Origin: Roseibacillus ishigakijimensis
Lineage (GTDB): Bacteria; Verrucomicrobiota; Verrucomicrobiia; Verrucomicrobiales; Akkermansiaceae
DNA: 64,000 nucleotides
Reading direction: 5' to 3'
Assembly (NCBI RefSeq): GCF_016595415.1
Contig: NZ_JAENIO010000014.1
Coordinates: 22,925 to 86,924, forward strand
Shown here: positions 44,799 to 52,744 of the stretch, one piece after another
How positions within the stretch are numbered: position 1 is the first letter of the stretch
Layout: each line of letters starts with the position of its first letter
Program-made: the position numbers and the translations under genes
The notes under the pieces: model-generated
Database searches by the model: none
The model's input: only the letters and a program-made list of their open reading frames with translations
What the model was told of the DNA's origin: nothing

Positions 44799-45638
44799 AT
44801 GAAAGCATCCCACCCTTCTTTCATCCTCGGCAGCTTCCTCACCCTCCCCCTCGCCGCCGAGCCTCTCGTCCTCATCGCCAGTCAGGACAGCGATGTCTAT
44901 GGCTTCACCGGCCGACCGACCAGCAGCCTCACCACCCTGGGGGTCAGCAACAGCGGCCCCGGCGAGCCCCACTCCCAACGGAGCCTCCTCCAATTCGACT
45001 TCACAGACCTCTTCCTGAGAGGAGCAGAAGTCGGCCGCGCAACCCTGCGCCTCTACCTCACCGAGCCCGACCCGGAACGCGGGACCCTCCTCCCCGGCGT
45101 AGTGGAAATCCTCCGCCAAAATACCGCCTGGACCGAAAGCGGCCTCACCTGGCCCCACCTCGATGCAGTCGAGTCCCATGGCAGCTTCTACGTGGCCGCG
45201 GAACAGGCCGACAGCTGGGTCGAGTTCGATCTCACCTCCTTGGTCAAAGTCTGGGTCAGTGGGGAAAGCGCGAATCACGGCCTGCAATTGCGGGCCAAAG
45301 ACCTCGAAGGCCCCTCCGCGACCGAGGCCTCCCTCAATCTGACCTTCCTTTCCCGCGAAGTCCCCGGCTACGCCCCCCAGCTCGTGATCGAGGCAGCCGC
45401 CCCCGAGCCCCCGCAGCTGACCCTGCAGCCCACTGGAGACACCCTCACCCTGTTCTGGCCTGCAGACTCTCCCTGGACCCTGCAGACAAGCCCCGACCTC
45501 TCTCCCCTCTCCTGGCAAACGGTGGAGGCCACCCCCACGACCAATGGGGATCGACACGAACTCACCCTTCCCCGCCCGGACGGCACCCGCTTCTACCGCT
45601 TGCAAGCTCCCGCCACCCCGGACGATCCCCAAAGCTAG
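44799..45638 (+). CDS. DNRLRE-domain secreted protein with C-terminal surface module
   Basis: 279 residues with a signal peptide (MKASHPSFILGSFLTLPLAAE). Residues 20-205 are a DNRLRE-type jelly roll (QRSLLQFDFTDLF; ATLRLYLTEP; WTESGLTW; VEFDLTSLVKVWVSG). The last 70 (WTLQTSPDLSPLSWQTV up to GTRFYRL) resemble the end of the sulfatase and ASH-protein C-terminal module. Starting 5 bases after the TonB receptor, it is likely co-transcribed and may be a surface ligand-binding partner; that is inference. Confidence 0.78.
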   Translation: MKASHPSFILGSFLTLPLAAEPLVLIASQDSDVYGFTGRPTSSLTTLGVSNSGPGEPHSQRSLLQFDFTDLFLRGAEVGRATLRLYLTEPDPERGTLLPGVVEILRQNTAWTESGLTWPHLDAVESHGSFYVAAEQADSWVEFDLTSLVKVWVSGESANHGLQLRAKDLEGPSATEASLNLTFLSREVPGYAPQLVIEAAAPEPPQLTLQPTGDTLTLFWPADSPWTLQTSPDLSPLSWQTVEATPTTNGDRHELTLPRPDGTRFYRLQAPATPDDPQS

Positions 45639-45680
45639 CTCCCGCAGGAAAGGGGAAGGAGTGTTTTTCACTCTCCTCCC

Positions 45681-45708
45681 TTGCAAGGAAAGAGGTCCGC
45701 ACTAGGAT
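45681..45708 (+). promoter_or_regulatory. Possible sigma-70-type promoter of sodN
   Basis: ttgcaa (45681-45686) and taggat (45703-45708) are separated by 16 bases; each matches four of six consensus bases. The start of transcription would fall only a few bases before the ATG at 45718, giving a nearly leaderless mRNA. Confidence 0.3.
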
Positions 45709-45717
45709 ACCCACGCT

Positions 45718-46176
45718 ATGAAAAACGTACTCTTTAGCTCCCTCGCTGCCCTCTCCTTCCTCGCCGCCAACCCCGCCGGGGCCCACTGCCAGATCCCCTG
45801 TGGCATTTACGACGACAACAACGTGCTCCAGTCCATGCACACCGACTTCGTCACCATTGAGAAAGCGAGCAAGACCATTCTGGAGTTGCAGGCCGATCCT
45901 TCCGAGAACGCCCACCAGCTAACCCGCTGGATCATGAACAAGGAGTCCCATGCCCAGTCCATTCAGGAAAAAGTGCTCAACTACTTCCTCGCCCAACGCC
46001 TCAAGCCCGCCACCGATGAAGCCGGCATGAAGGAATACAACGAAAAGCTGCAAACTTGCCACGCAGTGATCGTCGCCGCCATGAAGTGCAAGCAAAGCAC
46101 CGACGCCGAAGCGGTGGAATCCCTCCACAAAGAGCTTCACAAATTCGAGCAACTCTTCGCAGAAAAAAGCGAATAA
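45718..46176 (+). CDS. sodN: Nickel superoxide dismutase with N-terminal export signal
   Basis: 152 residues. After a Sec signal (MKNVLFSSLAALSFLAANPAGA) the chain reads HCQIPCGIY at residues 23-31, the nickel hook (HCxxPCxxY) of Ni-SOD, so cleavage after Ala22 would expose the His amine needed as a nickel ligand. The four-helix rest (QADPSENAHQLTRWIMNKESHA) fits the family; mature length is about 130, against 117 in Streptomyces. It removes superoxide, here most likely in the periplasm. No sodX peptidase gene is nearby, in line with processing by signal peptidase. The gene ends at a good terminator. Confidence 0.93.
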   Translation: MKNVLFSSLAALSFLAANPAGAHCQIPCGIYDDNNVLQSMHTDFVTIEKASKTILELQADPSENAHQLTRWIMNKESHAQSIQEKVLNYFLAQRLKPATDEAGMKEYNEKLQTCHAVIVAAMKCKQSTDAEAVESLHKELHKFEQLFAEKSE

Positions 46177-46205
46177 CTTCTCACTTATTAAACACTTTCG
46201 CCTAA

Positions 46206-46237
46206 ACCCTTCCCGGTTCCGGGAGGGGTCTTTTTTT
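46206..46237 (+). terminator. Intrinsic terminator of sodN
   Basis: Stem acccttcccgg (46206-46216) / ccgggaggggt (46219-46229) with one G-T pair and a tight loop, followed by tctttttttgg. It lies 30 bases after the sodN stop. Confidence 0.88.
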
Positions 46238-46337
46238 GGCCCACGAGCGCTCCCCTCCTCTTCCTTCCACCCGAAAAACGACCGCGAAGAAACCCTAAAT
46301 CACTCATGAAAAACGTCATAAAACAGAAATAGGATTC

Positions 46338-46352
46338 TGGCACGCCTGCTGC
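46338..46352 (+). promoter_or_regulatory. Sigma-54 promoter of amt
   Basis: tggcacgcctgctgc carries GG at 46339-46340 and GC at 46351-46352 with exactly ten bases between them, as needed for RpoN; TGGCACG matches the -24 consensus fully and CTGCT the -12 element nearly. The start of transcription would be near 46364, 30 bases before the amt ATG. I saw no clear NtrC site between 46238 and 46337. Confidence 0.82.
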
Positions 46353-46393
46353 TTTTCTCGGAATCGACTCAAAAAACCAGTCGAACTAACACC

Positions 46394-47743
46394 ATGATAT
46401 CCCTAAAAACAAAACTCCCGTGGCTCGTTGCTCCTTTGGCAATGATGGGCACAGCCTTTGGGCAGGAACAAGATGCCGACTACGTGTCGATGGTCGAAGC
46501 GCAAGGTGATGCCGCCTACGCCTTTGACTTCTTCACCACCTCCATGCTTTGGACCTGTATTGCTGCGGCAATGGTCTTCATCATGCACTTGGGCTTCGCC
46601 ACTTTGGAGGCTGGCCTGACGCAGCGGAAGAACACCGTCAACATCCTGTTCAAAAACGTCTGGATCATCAGCATCGGCCTCCTCACCTATGCCCTGATGG
46701 GATTCAACACCCATTACCCGGTCGACAGCTGGCAGATTCCTGGCATTCTGGGTATCAATGGCCCCATCAGCGGAGCCTTAGGTGGTGGCGAGAACGACAC
46801 CTTCGCCTACGGCGGCACCGCCTTGGCCATGACTGCTTACGGTGACTTCATCTTCCAAGCCATGTTTGCGGCTACGGCGGCAACCATCGTCTCCGGCGCC
46901 GTTGCCGAGCGGGTCAAACTGACTTCCTTCATGATCTACTCCACCATTCTGGTGGCTGTCGGATACACCGTGGCCGGTTCCTGGCACTGGGGTGGCGGCT
47001 GGCTCTCCTCCCTTTCCACTCCCTTCAAAGACTTCGCCGGTTCCACCGTGGTGCACGGCTTCGGTGGTGCGGCTGCTCTCGCTGCCGTTCTCATCCTCGG
47101 ACCACGTCGCGGCAAGTTCACTGCTGCGGGCGTGAAGCCCATCCTTCCCCACAACCTGCCCCTCGCGGCAATCGGAGTCTTCCTCCTCTTCTTCGGTTGG
47201 TTCGGCTTCAACGGCGGTTCCGTTCTCTCCGCAGCTCCCGGTCCTCTTGGTCTCGTCTTCGTGACCACGGCTCTTGCGGCTGCTGCCGGCGCCTTGACCT
47301 CCATCTTCACCGCCATGATTGTCCTCAAGAAGCCTGACCTCTCCATGGCTCTCAACGGTATCCTCGCCGGTTTGGTGAGCATCACCGCTGGTGCTGACGT
47401 GGTCGGCCCCTGGCAGGCAGTCATCATGGGTGCCGTTGGTGGTATCCTGGTGGTCTTCTCCATCATCTTCTTCGACAAAATCAAAATCGACGACCCGGTG
47501 GGAGCCATCTCGGTTCACGGTGTCTGCGGTATCTGGGGAACCATCTCGCTGGCCTTCTTCAACACCGAGTTCAGCATCGTCTCCCAGCTGATTGGAGTGG
47601 TGGGCGTCTACGCTTTCGCCTTCGTCTTCTCCTTCGCTCTCTTCTTCATCATCAAGCTCATCATGGGTGTGCGGGTAGACGAAGAGGAAGAAGTGGCTGG
47701 CCTCGATGTCGCCGAGCACGGAGCTCCCGCTTACACCGAGTAA
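46394..47743 (+). CDS. amt: Ammonium transporter (Amt family)
   Basis: 449 residues with a cleavable N-terminal signal (cleavage near FGQ, residue 24), as in Gram-negative Amt proteins, and 11 helices. The twin pore histidines are H221 (STVVHGFGG) and H375 (AISVHGVCGIWG), with family segments LEAGLTQRKN and AGSWHWGGGW. It conducts NH4+/NH3 across the inner membrane when ammonium is scarce. A sigma-54 promoter precedes it; no glnK lies next to it. A strong terminator follows. Confidence 0.97.
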   Translation: MISLKTKLPWLVAPLAMMGTAFGQEQDADYVSMVEAQGDAAYAFDFFTTSMLWTCIAAAMVFIMHLGFATLEAGLTQRKNTVNILFKNVWIISIGLLTYALMGFNTHYPVDSWQIPGILGINGPISGALGGGENDTFAYGGTALAMTAYGDFIFQAMFAATAATIVSGAVAERVKLTSFMIYSTILVAVGYTVAGSWHWGGGWLSSLSTPFKDFAGSTVVHGFGGAAALAAVLILGPRRGKFTAAGVKPILPHNLPLAAIGVFLLFFGWFGFNGGSVLSAAPGPLGLVFVTTALAAAAGALTSIFTAMIVLKKPDLSMALNGILAGLVSITAGADVVGPWQAVIMGAVGGILVVFSIIFFDKIKIDDPVGAISVHGVCGIWGTISLAFFNTEFSIVSQLIGVVGVYAFAFVFSFALFFIIKLIMGVRVDEEEEVAGLDVAEHGAPAYTE

Positions 47744-47772
47744 GCACCGACCTTTTCCTACTTGTTGCTTGT

Positions 47773-47808
47773 AAAAGCGGCCGGGCAACCGGCCGCTTTT
47801 TTCTTTTT
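47773..47808 (+). terminator. Intrinsic terminator after amt
   Basis: Perfect 12-base stem aaaagcggccgg (47773-47784) / ccggccgctttt (47789-47800) with loop gcaa and a T run to 47808 broken by one C. It lies only about 34 bases before the first conserved codons of coaX. Confidence 0.94.
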
Positions 47809-47841
47809 GCTCCCCAGGCTCTTTCCCCCTATCCCTCCGTC

Positions 47842-48579
47842 ATCCACCTCCTCATCGACAATTCCAACACCCGCACCAAGTTCGCCCTCGCGGACGGCTC
47901 CACCCTCCTTCCCTGGCGAGCCATGGTGCCCACGGCGGATCTCAGTCCCGCCAGCATCCTCGCCGCCCTTCCCACAGAGACCCTCCACCAGGTCACCATC
48001 TGCTCGGTGGTGCCCGCCAAAGGCCGCCTGTTGGCGGAAACCCTCCGCCAACAGGGTCTTCCCTGTCATCAGGTCAGCTCCCAGAGCCAGCTGCCCATCG
48101 CCATCGACTATCCCCATCCCCGCCAGATTGGTGCCGATCGGCTGGCCAATGCCGCGGCCGTTGCCCCGCTCACCCGCCCCGCCATCGTCATCGACTTCGG
48201 CACCGCCGTGACCTTTGACGTCATTTCCCAACAAGACGAAGGCACCTACCTCGGCGGCGTCATCGCCCCCGGCCTAGGCGCCCTGCGCAACGACCTCCAC
48301 CAACGCACCGCCCTCCTCCCCCGCGTCGACCTCAGCGAGCCTCCCAGCGCCATCGGCAAGTCCACCGAGCACGCCATGCAAGTAGGTGCCGTCATCGGCT
48401 ACCGGGGCCTGATCCGCGAAATTCTGCAAGCCCTCAAGGCCGAGCTCGCCGAGGAGGCTGAAATCCATGCCACGGGAGGAGACGCCGCCCTCATCGCCGC
48501 CAAGATGCCGGAAATCAGCCAGGTCAACGAGCAGCTCACTCTCGAAGGCATCCTCAAAATCGGCTTGCTCAACTCCTAA
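47842..48579 (+). CDS. coaX: Type III pantothenate kinase, start codon uncertain
   Basis: About 245 residues. The conserved chain begins IHLLIDNSNTRTKFALADG (phosphate-binding motif usually DxGNT), followed by HPRQIGADRLANAAA, IVIDFGTAVTFDV, GGVIAPGLGAL and HATGGDAALIA, all type III signatures. The enzyme makes 4'-phosphopantothenate for CoA. No in-frame ATG, GTG or TTG exists between the amt stop region and the motif; 47842 (ATC) is the best boundary. The ATG at 47923 would delete the phosphate-binding motif. A rare start codon, or an indel in the assembly, is likely. Confidence 0.85.
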   Translation: MHLLIDNSNTRTKFALADGSTLLPWRAMVPTADLSPASILAALPTETLHQVTICSVVPAKGRLLAETLRQQGLPCHQVSSQSQLPIAIDYPHPRQIGADRLANAAAVAPLTRPAIVIDFGTAVTFDVISQQDEGTYLGGVIAPGLGALRNDLHQRTALLPRVDLSEPPSAIGKSTEHAMQVGAVIGYRGLIREILQALKAELAEEAEIHATGGDAALIAAKMPEISQVNEQLTLEGILKIGLLNS

Positions 48580-48601
48580 GCCCCCGGCGTAATAGCCGTC
48601 C

Positions 48602-49924
48602 ATGGCCGACCTCAAACAGACCGCCCGGCGAGTGGCCCACCGCCTCCTCGAGGCCGGACACGAAACCTACTTCGCCGGTGGTTGCGTGCGCGACCAGCTC
48701 CTCGGGCAAGAACCCAAGGATTACGACCTCGCCACCAGCGCCACCCCCGACGAGGTGCAGGCCCTTTTCAAAAACACCAATGCCATTGGCGCTCACTTCG
48801 GCGTCATCCTGGTCAAGGAAAAGGGCCATCACCTCGAGGTCGCTACCTTCCGCCACGACGGCTCCTACCGCGACGGCCGCCGCCCGGATTCCGTCACCTT
48901 CACCAATGCCCGCGAGGATGCCCGGCGGCGAGATTTCACCATCAACGGACTCTTCCAGCACCCCCTCACCGGGGCCATCGAAGACTACGTGGGCGGGCAA
49001 GAAGATTTGGAAAAAAAGGTCCTCCGCGCCATTGGGGATCCCGCGCAACGCTTTCAAGAAGACGCTCTCCGCCTTCTGCGCGCGGTGCGCTTCGCCGTGC
49101 GCACCGGCTTCACCATCGAGGAAGTCACCTGGCAAGCGATGCAGGAGCACGCCCCCCTCCTGGCGCGTATCTCTCCCGAGCGCATCCGGGACGAATTTTC
49201 CCGCATCCTCACTGACTGCCATCGCGCCCACGGGCTCCAGCTCCTGCTCGACTCCGGTCTCCTCGGGCACTTCCTCCCCGAAGCGCTTCCCCTCGTCGGT
49301 TGCGAGCAACCGCCGCAATGGCATCCCGAGGGCGACGTCTACAATCACACCAAAATCGCTCTCGACCTCCTCCCCGACGACGCCCCGCTGGAACTTTGTC
49401 TGGGCGTCCTCCTTCACGATATCGGCAAGCCGCCCACTTACAGTTGGGATGAGAAAGACCAGCGCATCCGCTTCTCCGGCCACGACGCCGTGGGCGCGGA
49501 GATGAGCGAGGAAATCCTGCGCCGTCTCCGCTACTCCAACGAGACCATCGCCCGGGTGCGCGAGATGGTCGCCCGCCACATGCACTTCATGCACGTGCAG
49601 GAAATGCGCACCGCCAAGCTCAAGCGCTTCATGGCCCGCCCCACCTTTCCGCTCGAGCTCCAGCTCCACAAGGTTGACTGCGAATCCTCCAACGGCTTCA
49701 GCGACAACTACGAGTTTTTGCGGAAAAAGCAGGAAGAATTCGCCAACGAGCCCATCATCCCCAAGCCCCTCGTCACCGGCCGCGACCTCATCGCCCGGGG
49801 ACTGCAGCCAGGCCCCGAATTCGGCACCATTTTGGAAGAAATCCAGACCCGGCAACTGGAGGGCGAGCTCAAAACCCGCGAGGAAGGCCTGCGCCTGCTG
49901 CAACAACTCCTTCCCTCCGCCTAA
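48602..49924 (+). CDS. CCA tRNA nucleotidyltransferase / poly(A) polymerase family with HD domain
   Basis: 440 residues. Nucleotidyltransferase head: YFAGGCVRDQLLG, DYDLATSATPDEV (catalytic Asp pair) and RRRDFTINGLF. RNA-binding neck: DALRLLRAVRFAVRTGF. An HD phosphohydrolase domain follows (HPEGDVYNHTK, LLHDIGKPPTY). This layout fits CCA-adding or bacterial poly(A) polymerase enzymes; the HD domain favours the CCA type. It starts 22 bases after coaX and its last 4 bases overlap the convergent PEP-CTERM gene. Confidence 0.92.
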   Translation: MADLKQTARRVAHRLLEAGHETYFAGGCVRDQLLGQEPKDYDLATSATPDEVQALFKNTNAIGAHFGVILVKEKGHHLEVATFRHDGSYRDGRRPDSVTFTNAREDARRRDFTINGLFQHPLTGAIEDYVGGQEDLEKKVLRAIGDPAQRFQEDALRLLRAVRFAVRTGFTIEEVTWQAMQEHAPLLARISPERIRDEFSRILTDCHRAHGLQLLLDSGLLGHFLPEALPLVGCEQPPQWHPEGDVYNHTKIALDLLPDDAPLELCLGVLLHDIGKPPTYSWDEKDQRIRFSGHDAVGAEMSEEILRRLRYSNETIARVREMVARHMHFMHVQEMRTAKLKRFMARPTFPLELQLHKVDCESSNGFSDNYEFLRKKQEEFANEPIIPKPLVTGRDLIARGLQPGPEFGTILEEIQTRQLEGELKTREEGLRLLQQLLPSA

Positions 49925-51309
49925 CGGCGACGACGGCCCAGGAACACGCCACCCAACAGAGTCAACAAGGCAACCGAAGGTTCGGGAATGATGGAAACGA
50001 AGTCGTTGCTCCAAGCAAAACCGTAATCCTGCCCCCCCGTATCGGAGCTGATGACGAGGGCATAAGTCCCTTCACTCAAACCTTCGGAGAAAAGATGTTC
50101 CACGTTGTCAACAGTGCTCACACTCTCATCAAGCAGCGAGCCAAGGGCGAATCCAGTAGTGGTGAAAAGCTGCACATCCAAATTCGCCAGCGTTGAGGAG
50201 TAGGTTCCCAAAAATTCCTCCACCTCACGGTCCCAGGTCAAGGTCGCGGTCAAGGTCGAGACCACATCGGCCGGAACTTCAAAGTGATAAACCCGGGATT
50301 CGCTGGCCGAGGCCTCCGCAAAGTCCCAGCCATCGGCAGCAACCAGGGAGGAAGCGCTCGCCGCTTCTTCCCCCGCCATGAGATTGAGGTAGGATCGCTC
50401 GATATTGAGCTCCCCCGCGCCATAGACCGGATCCAATGGCTGGGTGGGAGTGCGACTCCATGTCGCAGAAAAATCCGCTTCGTCCTTGGTTGCTCCATTG
50501 AGCAGCAGGGCCTTGATCACTTCATGATTGAGCGCGTTGCCATGGCCTGCCCCATCGGCTGCTTCCAGCAACAGCGCGGCCGCTCCAGAGACGGTCCCGG
50601 TCGCCCAACTGGTCTGCGAGGCCGGTGTGACTAGATGAGGCCGCGCCCGACCGGCCCCATCAATGCTCGTCGCTCCCGTGGCATGGCTGCCATCGGAAAC
50701 CCCCACCGAAATTCCGTTGTAGGCGGAACTCATCAAATGGCGGTCCGCTCCATTATTCACCCCCACCACCATGACATAGTCGTCCCGCGAAATGGCGTAA
50801 TCGGCCCTCCGGAGAATCTCCACATTGCTACTGCTGGTTTCCGATTGCCCGACCCAGCTGTGGTTCTGCACCGCACTAGTTTCCACCTCGGGAACAGGAT
50901 TCCCGATCACACCAAAATTGAGCCCTCCCCCTCCCAGCCAATGATTGACCTCGTAGGCCACAATCTCGCTCCCACTGGCGGAGGTCCCCGCTTGCGGCGC
51001 CAGAGAATCCGGCCCGTAGGCGTAACGACCCACCGTGGTGGCATGTGAGCTCACGGCCGGACTGCCATTGGGAAAGACAAAATCCTTTCCCGTAAAGGCA
51101 CCCGTATTCGGGCTATAATCTCCAGAGCCAGTGGGTGCTTCCACTTGCGTCACGGAAATCCCCGAACCCGTTGGCAAAGCCCCGCCCAAGAGGGACTCGA
51201 GGGAACTCAAGCCAATGTCATTCTTAGCCGCCACCCCCAATTGCGCGACAGCCGGGACTGTGAAAAGAAGCGAGCTAGAGAAAAAAACAGCGACACGGAT
51301 AGTATTCAC
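49921..51309 (-). CDS. Subtilase (S8)-like secreted protein with PEP-CTERM tail
   Basis: 462 residues with a signal peptide (cleavage near VAQ, 23). The S8 boxes are recognisable but divergent: ISVTQVEAP (Glu57 where the catalytic Asp is expected), SSHATTVGR (His89), VVGVNNGADR (oxyanion Asn) and QTSWATGTVSGAAALLLEA (Ser234). A pre-peptidase-type beta-sandwich follows (VYHFEVPADVVSTLTATLTW; GTYALVISSDTGGQDYGF). The end is a PEP-CTERM tail: IPEPSVALL, hydrophobic helix, RRRR. The Asp-to-Glu change leaves activity in doubt. Confidence 0.82.
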   Translation of the reverse strand: MNTIRVAVFFSSSLLFTVPAVAQLGVAAKNDIGLSSLESLLGGALPTGSGISVTQVEAPTGSGDYSPNTGAFTGKDFVFPNGSPAVSSHATTVGRYAYGPDSLAPQAGTSASGSEIVAYEVNHWLGGGGLNFGVIGNPVPEVETSAVQNHSWVGQSETSSSNVEILRRADYAISRDDYVMVVGVNNGADRHLMSSAYNGISVGVSDGSHATGATSIDGAGRARPHLVTPASQTSWATGTVSGAAALLLEAADGAGHGNALNHEVIKALLLNGATKDEADFSATWSRTPTQPLDPVYGAGELNIERSYLNLMAGEEAASASSLVAADGWDFAEASASESRVYHFEVPADVVSTLTATLTWDREVEEFLGTYSSTLANLDVQLFTTTGFALGSLLDESVSTVDNVEHLFSEGLSEGTYALVISSDTGGQDYGFAWSNDFVSIIPEPSVALLTLLGGVFLGRRRR

Positions 51310-51385
51310 TATGTCATCTGCTAACAGATTTCATCGTCTGTCAACGTTTCAATCCTCTAACAAATCTTGCCAGCCGGGCACCCGC

Positions 51386-52744
51386 CTACTCCGCCGCCAG
51401 ACAGCGCCCCTGCAGATAGGAAAAAACGTCCTCGGCCTGCTTCACGTCTCCACACCCCGTCCCAATGAGCACGGGCTGCTCCGCCGCCCCCACCCGATCG
51501 CGGCCGTGGGAACCTCTCACCAGGGTGGCATCGAGCGGGATGACATCGAGGAGGCCCCGCAGACCAAGTTTCTTCTTGGCCAAAAAGGCGGCCACTTTCA
51601 GCTGGGGAAACTTGAGCTCTGGATCAATGAAGAGCTCCGCCGGATCATAGCCCGGCTTGCGATGAATATCGATGGTGCGCGCGAAGTCCGGCGCCACCGC
51701 ATCATCCAGCCAATAGTAGTAAGTGAACCAAGCCTTCTCCGTCGCCACCGCCACCAAATCACCCCCGCGCTCGCCGCCCACTCCGCTCCAATTTTCACGC
51801 ACTTCTTCCACTCCCGCCGTGGAGGCCACCAGCTCGCGCACCTCTTCCTTGAGAGCGGGATCATTGAGATAAATATGGGCTACCTGGTGATCCGCGACCG
51901 CAAAGACCCGGCTCGCCCCACAATCAAGCTGCTCCAGGCCGAGCTCATCCTTGATGGTGAGCCAGCCTTTTTCCCGAAAAAGCCGATTGAGGTGAATGGG
52001 TTGGTCCACTGCCGAGATCCCGTATTCAGAGAGTACGACCACCTCGATGCCGCGTCCTTCTAGGAAAGGAATCAAATCCGCCAAAACCTCATCGATGGCC
52101 TCGATCTCTGGCTCGGTCTCTGGGGCTCCGGGACCGTATTTCTGCAAACTGTAGTCGAGATGGGGCAAGTAAACGAGATTGAGTTCAGGCTCTTCGCGCT
52201 CCTCAATCCACTTGGCCGAATCGGCGATCCAGCGAGAAGAAGGAATTCCCGCCCGGGGTCCCCAGAAGGAAGGAAAGGGGAAATCCCCCAGCTTTTTTTT
52301 CACTTCATCACGCAAGGCGAGCGGATGAGCGTAAACGTCGAAGACCTTGCGCCCATCGGCGGGATACATCGGCCGCGGCGTCATGGAGAACTCCGCGCTG
52401 GAATACATGTTATACCACCAGAACCATTTCGCGCAGCGGAAGCCGGGGCGCTCGCGACGCAAGGCTTCCCAGAGCTTTTCGCCCTTCACGAGGTGATTGC
52501 TCTGTTTCCAGAACTTCACCTCCGCCGCTTCGCGGTCATACCAGCCGTTGCCCACGATGCCATGCTCGGCGACCGGCTTTCCCGTCAGGTAAGAGGACTG
52601 CGCGGTGCAAGTGACGGCAGGAAAAGCTGGGGGGAAGGAAACGCGGTCACGCTTCCCGGCCCAGCTCTTCAAAAAAGGCATCCCCTGCAGCTCGCGCTCA
52701 CAGAGGCCGACGACATTGAGAACGGCTAATCGCTGACTCATCAC
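51386..52744 (-). CDS. Alkaline-phosphatase-fold phosphodiesterase, EboF-like
   Basis: 452 residues of the type I phosphodiesterase / nucleotide pyrophosphatase fold. The nucleophile Thr is in FPAVTCTAQSSYLTGKP (about residues 41-57), and a later metal His is in RGSHGRDR. Two expected metal ligands differ: the first Asp is Asn10 (LAVLNVVG) and the usual SDHG is SEYG (VVLSEYGIS). It overlaps the dehydroquinate-synthase-like gene by ATGA, the pairing seen for eboF with eboD. No signal peptide. The reaction is unknown. Confidence 0.82.
   Translation of the reverse strand: MMSQRLAVLNVVGLCERELQGMPFLKSWAGKRDRVSFPPAFPAVTCTAQSSYLTGKPVAEHGIVGNGWYDREAAEVKFWKQSNHLVKGEKLWEALRRERPGFRCAKWFWWYNMYSSAEFSMTPRPMYPADGRKVFDVYAHPLALRDEVKKKLGDFPFPSFWGPRAGIPSSRWIADSAKWIEEREEPELNLVYLPHLDYSLQKYGPGAPETEPEIEAIDEVLADLIPFLEGRGIEVVVLSEYGISAVDQPIHLNRLFREKGWLTIKDELGLEQLDCGASRVFAVADHQVAHIYLNDPALKEEVRELVASTAGVEEVRENWSGVGGERGGDLVAVATEKAWFTYYYWLDDAVAPDFARTIDIHRKPGYDPAELFIDPELKFPQLKVAAFLAKKKLGLRGLLDVIPLDATLVRGSHGRDRVGAAEQPVLIGTGCGDVKQAEDVFSYLQGRCLAAE

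Noticed and set aside
47923..48579. ATG at 47923 as the coaX start
   Set aside because: It would remove the phosphate-binding DNSNTR motif that is clearly encoded upstream in the same frame.
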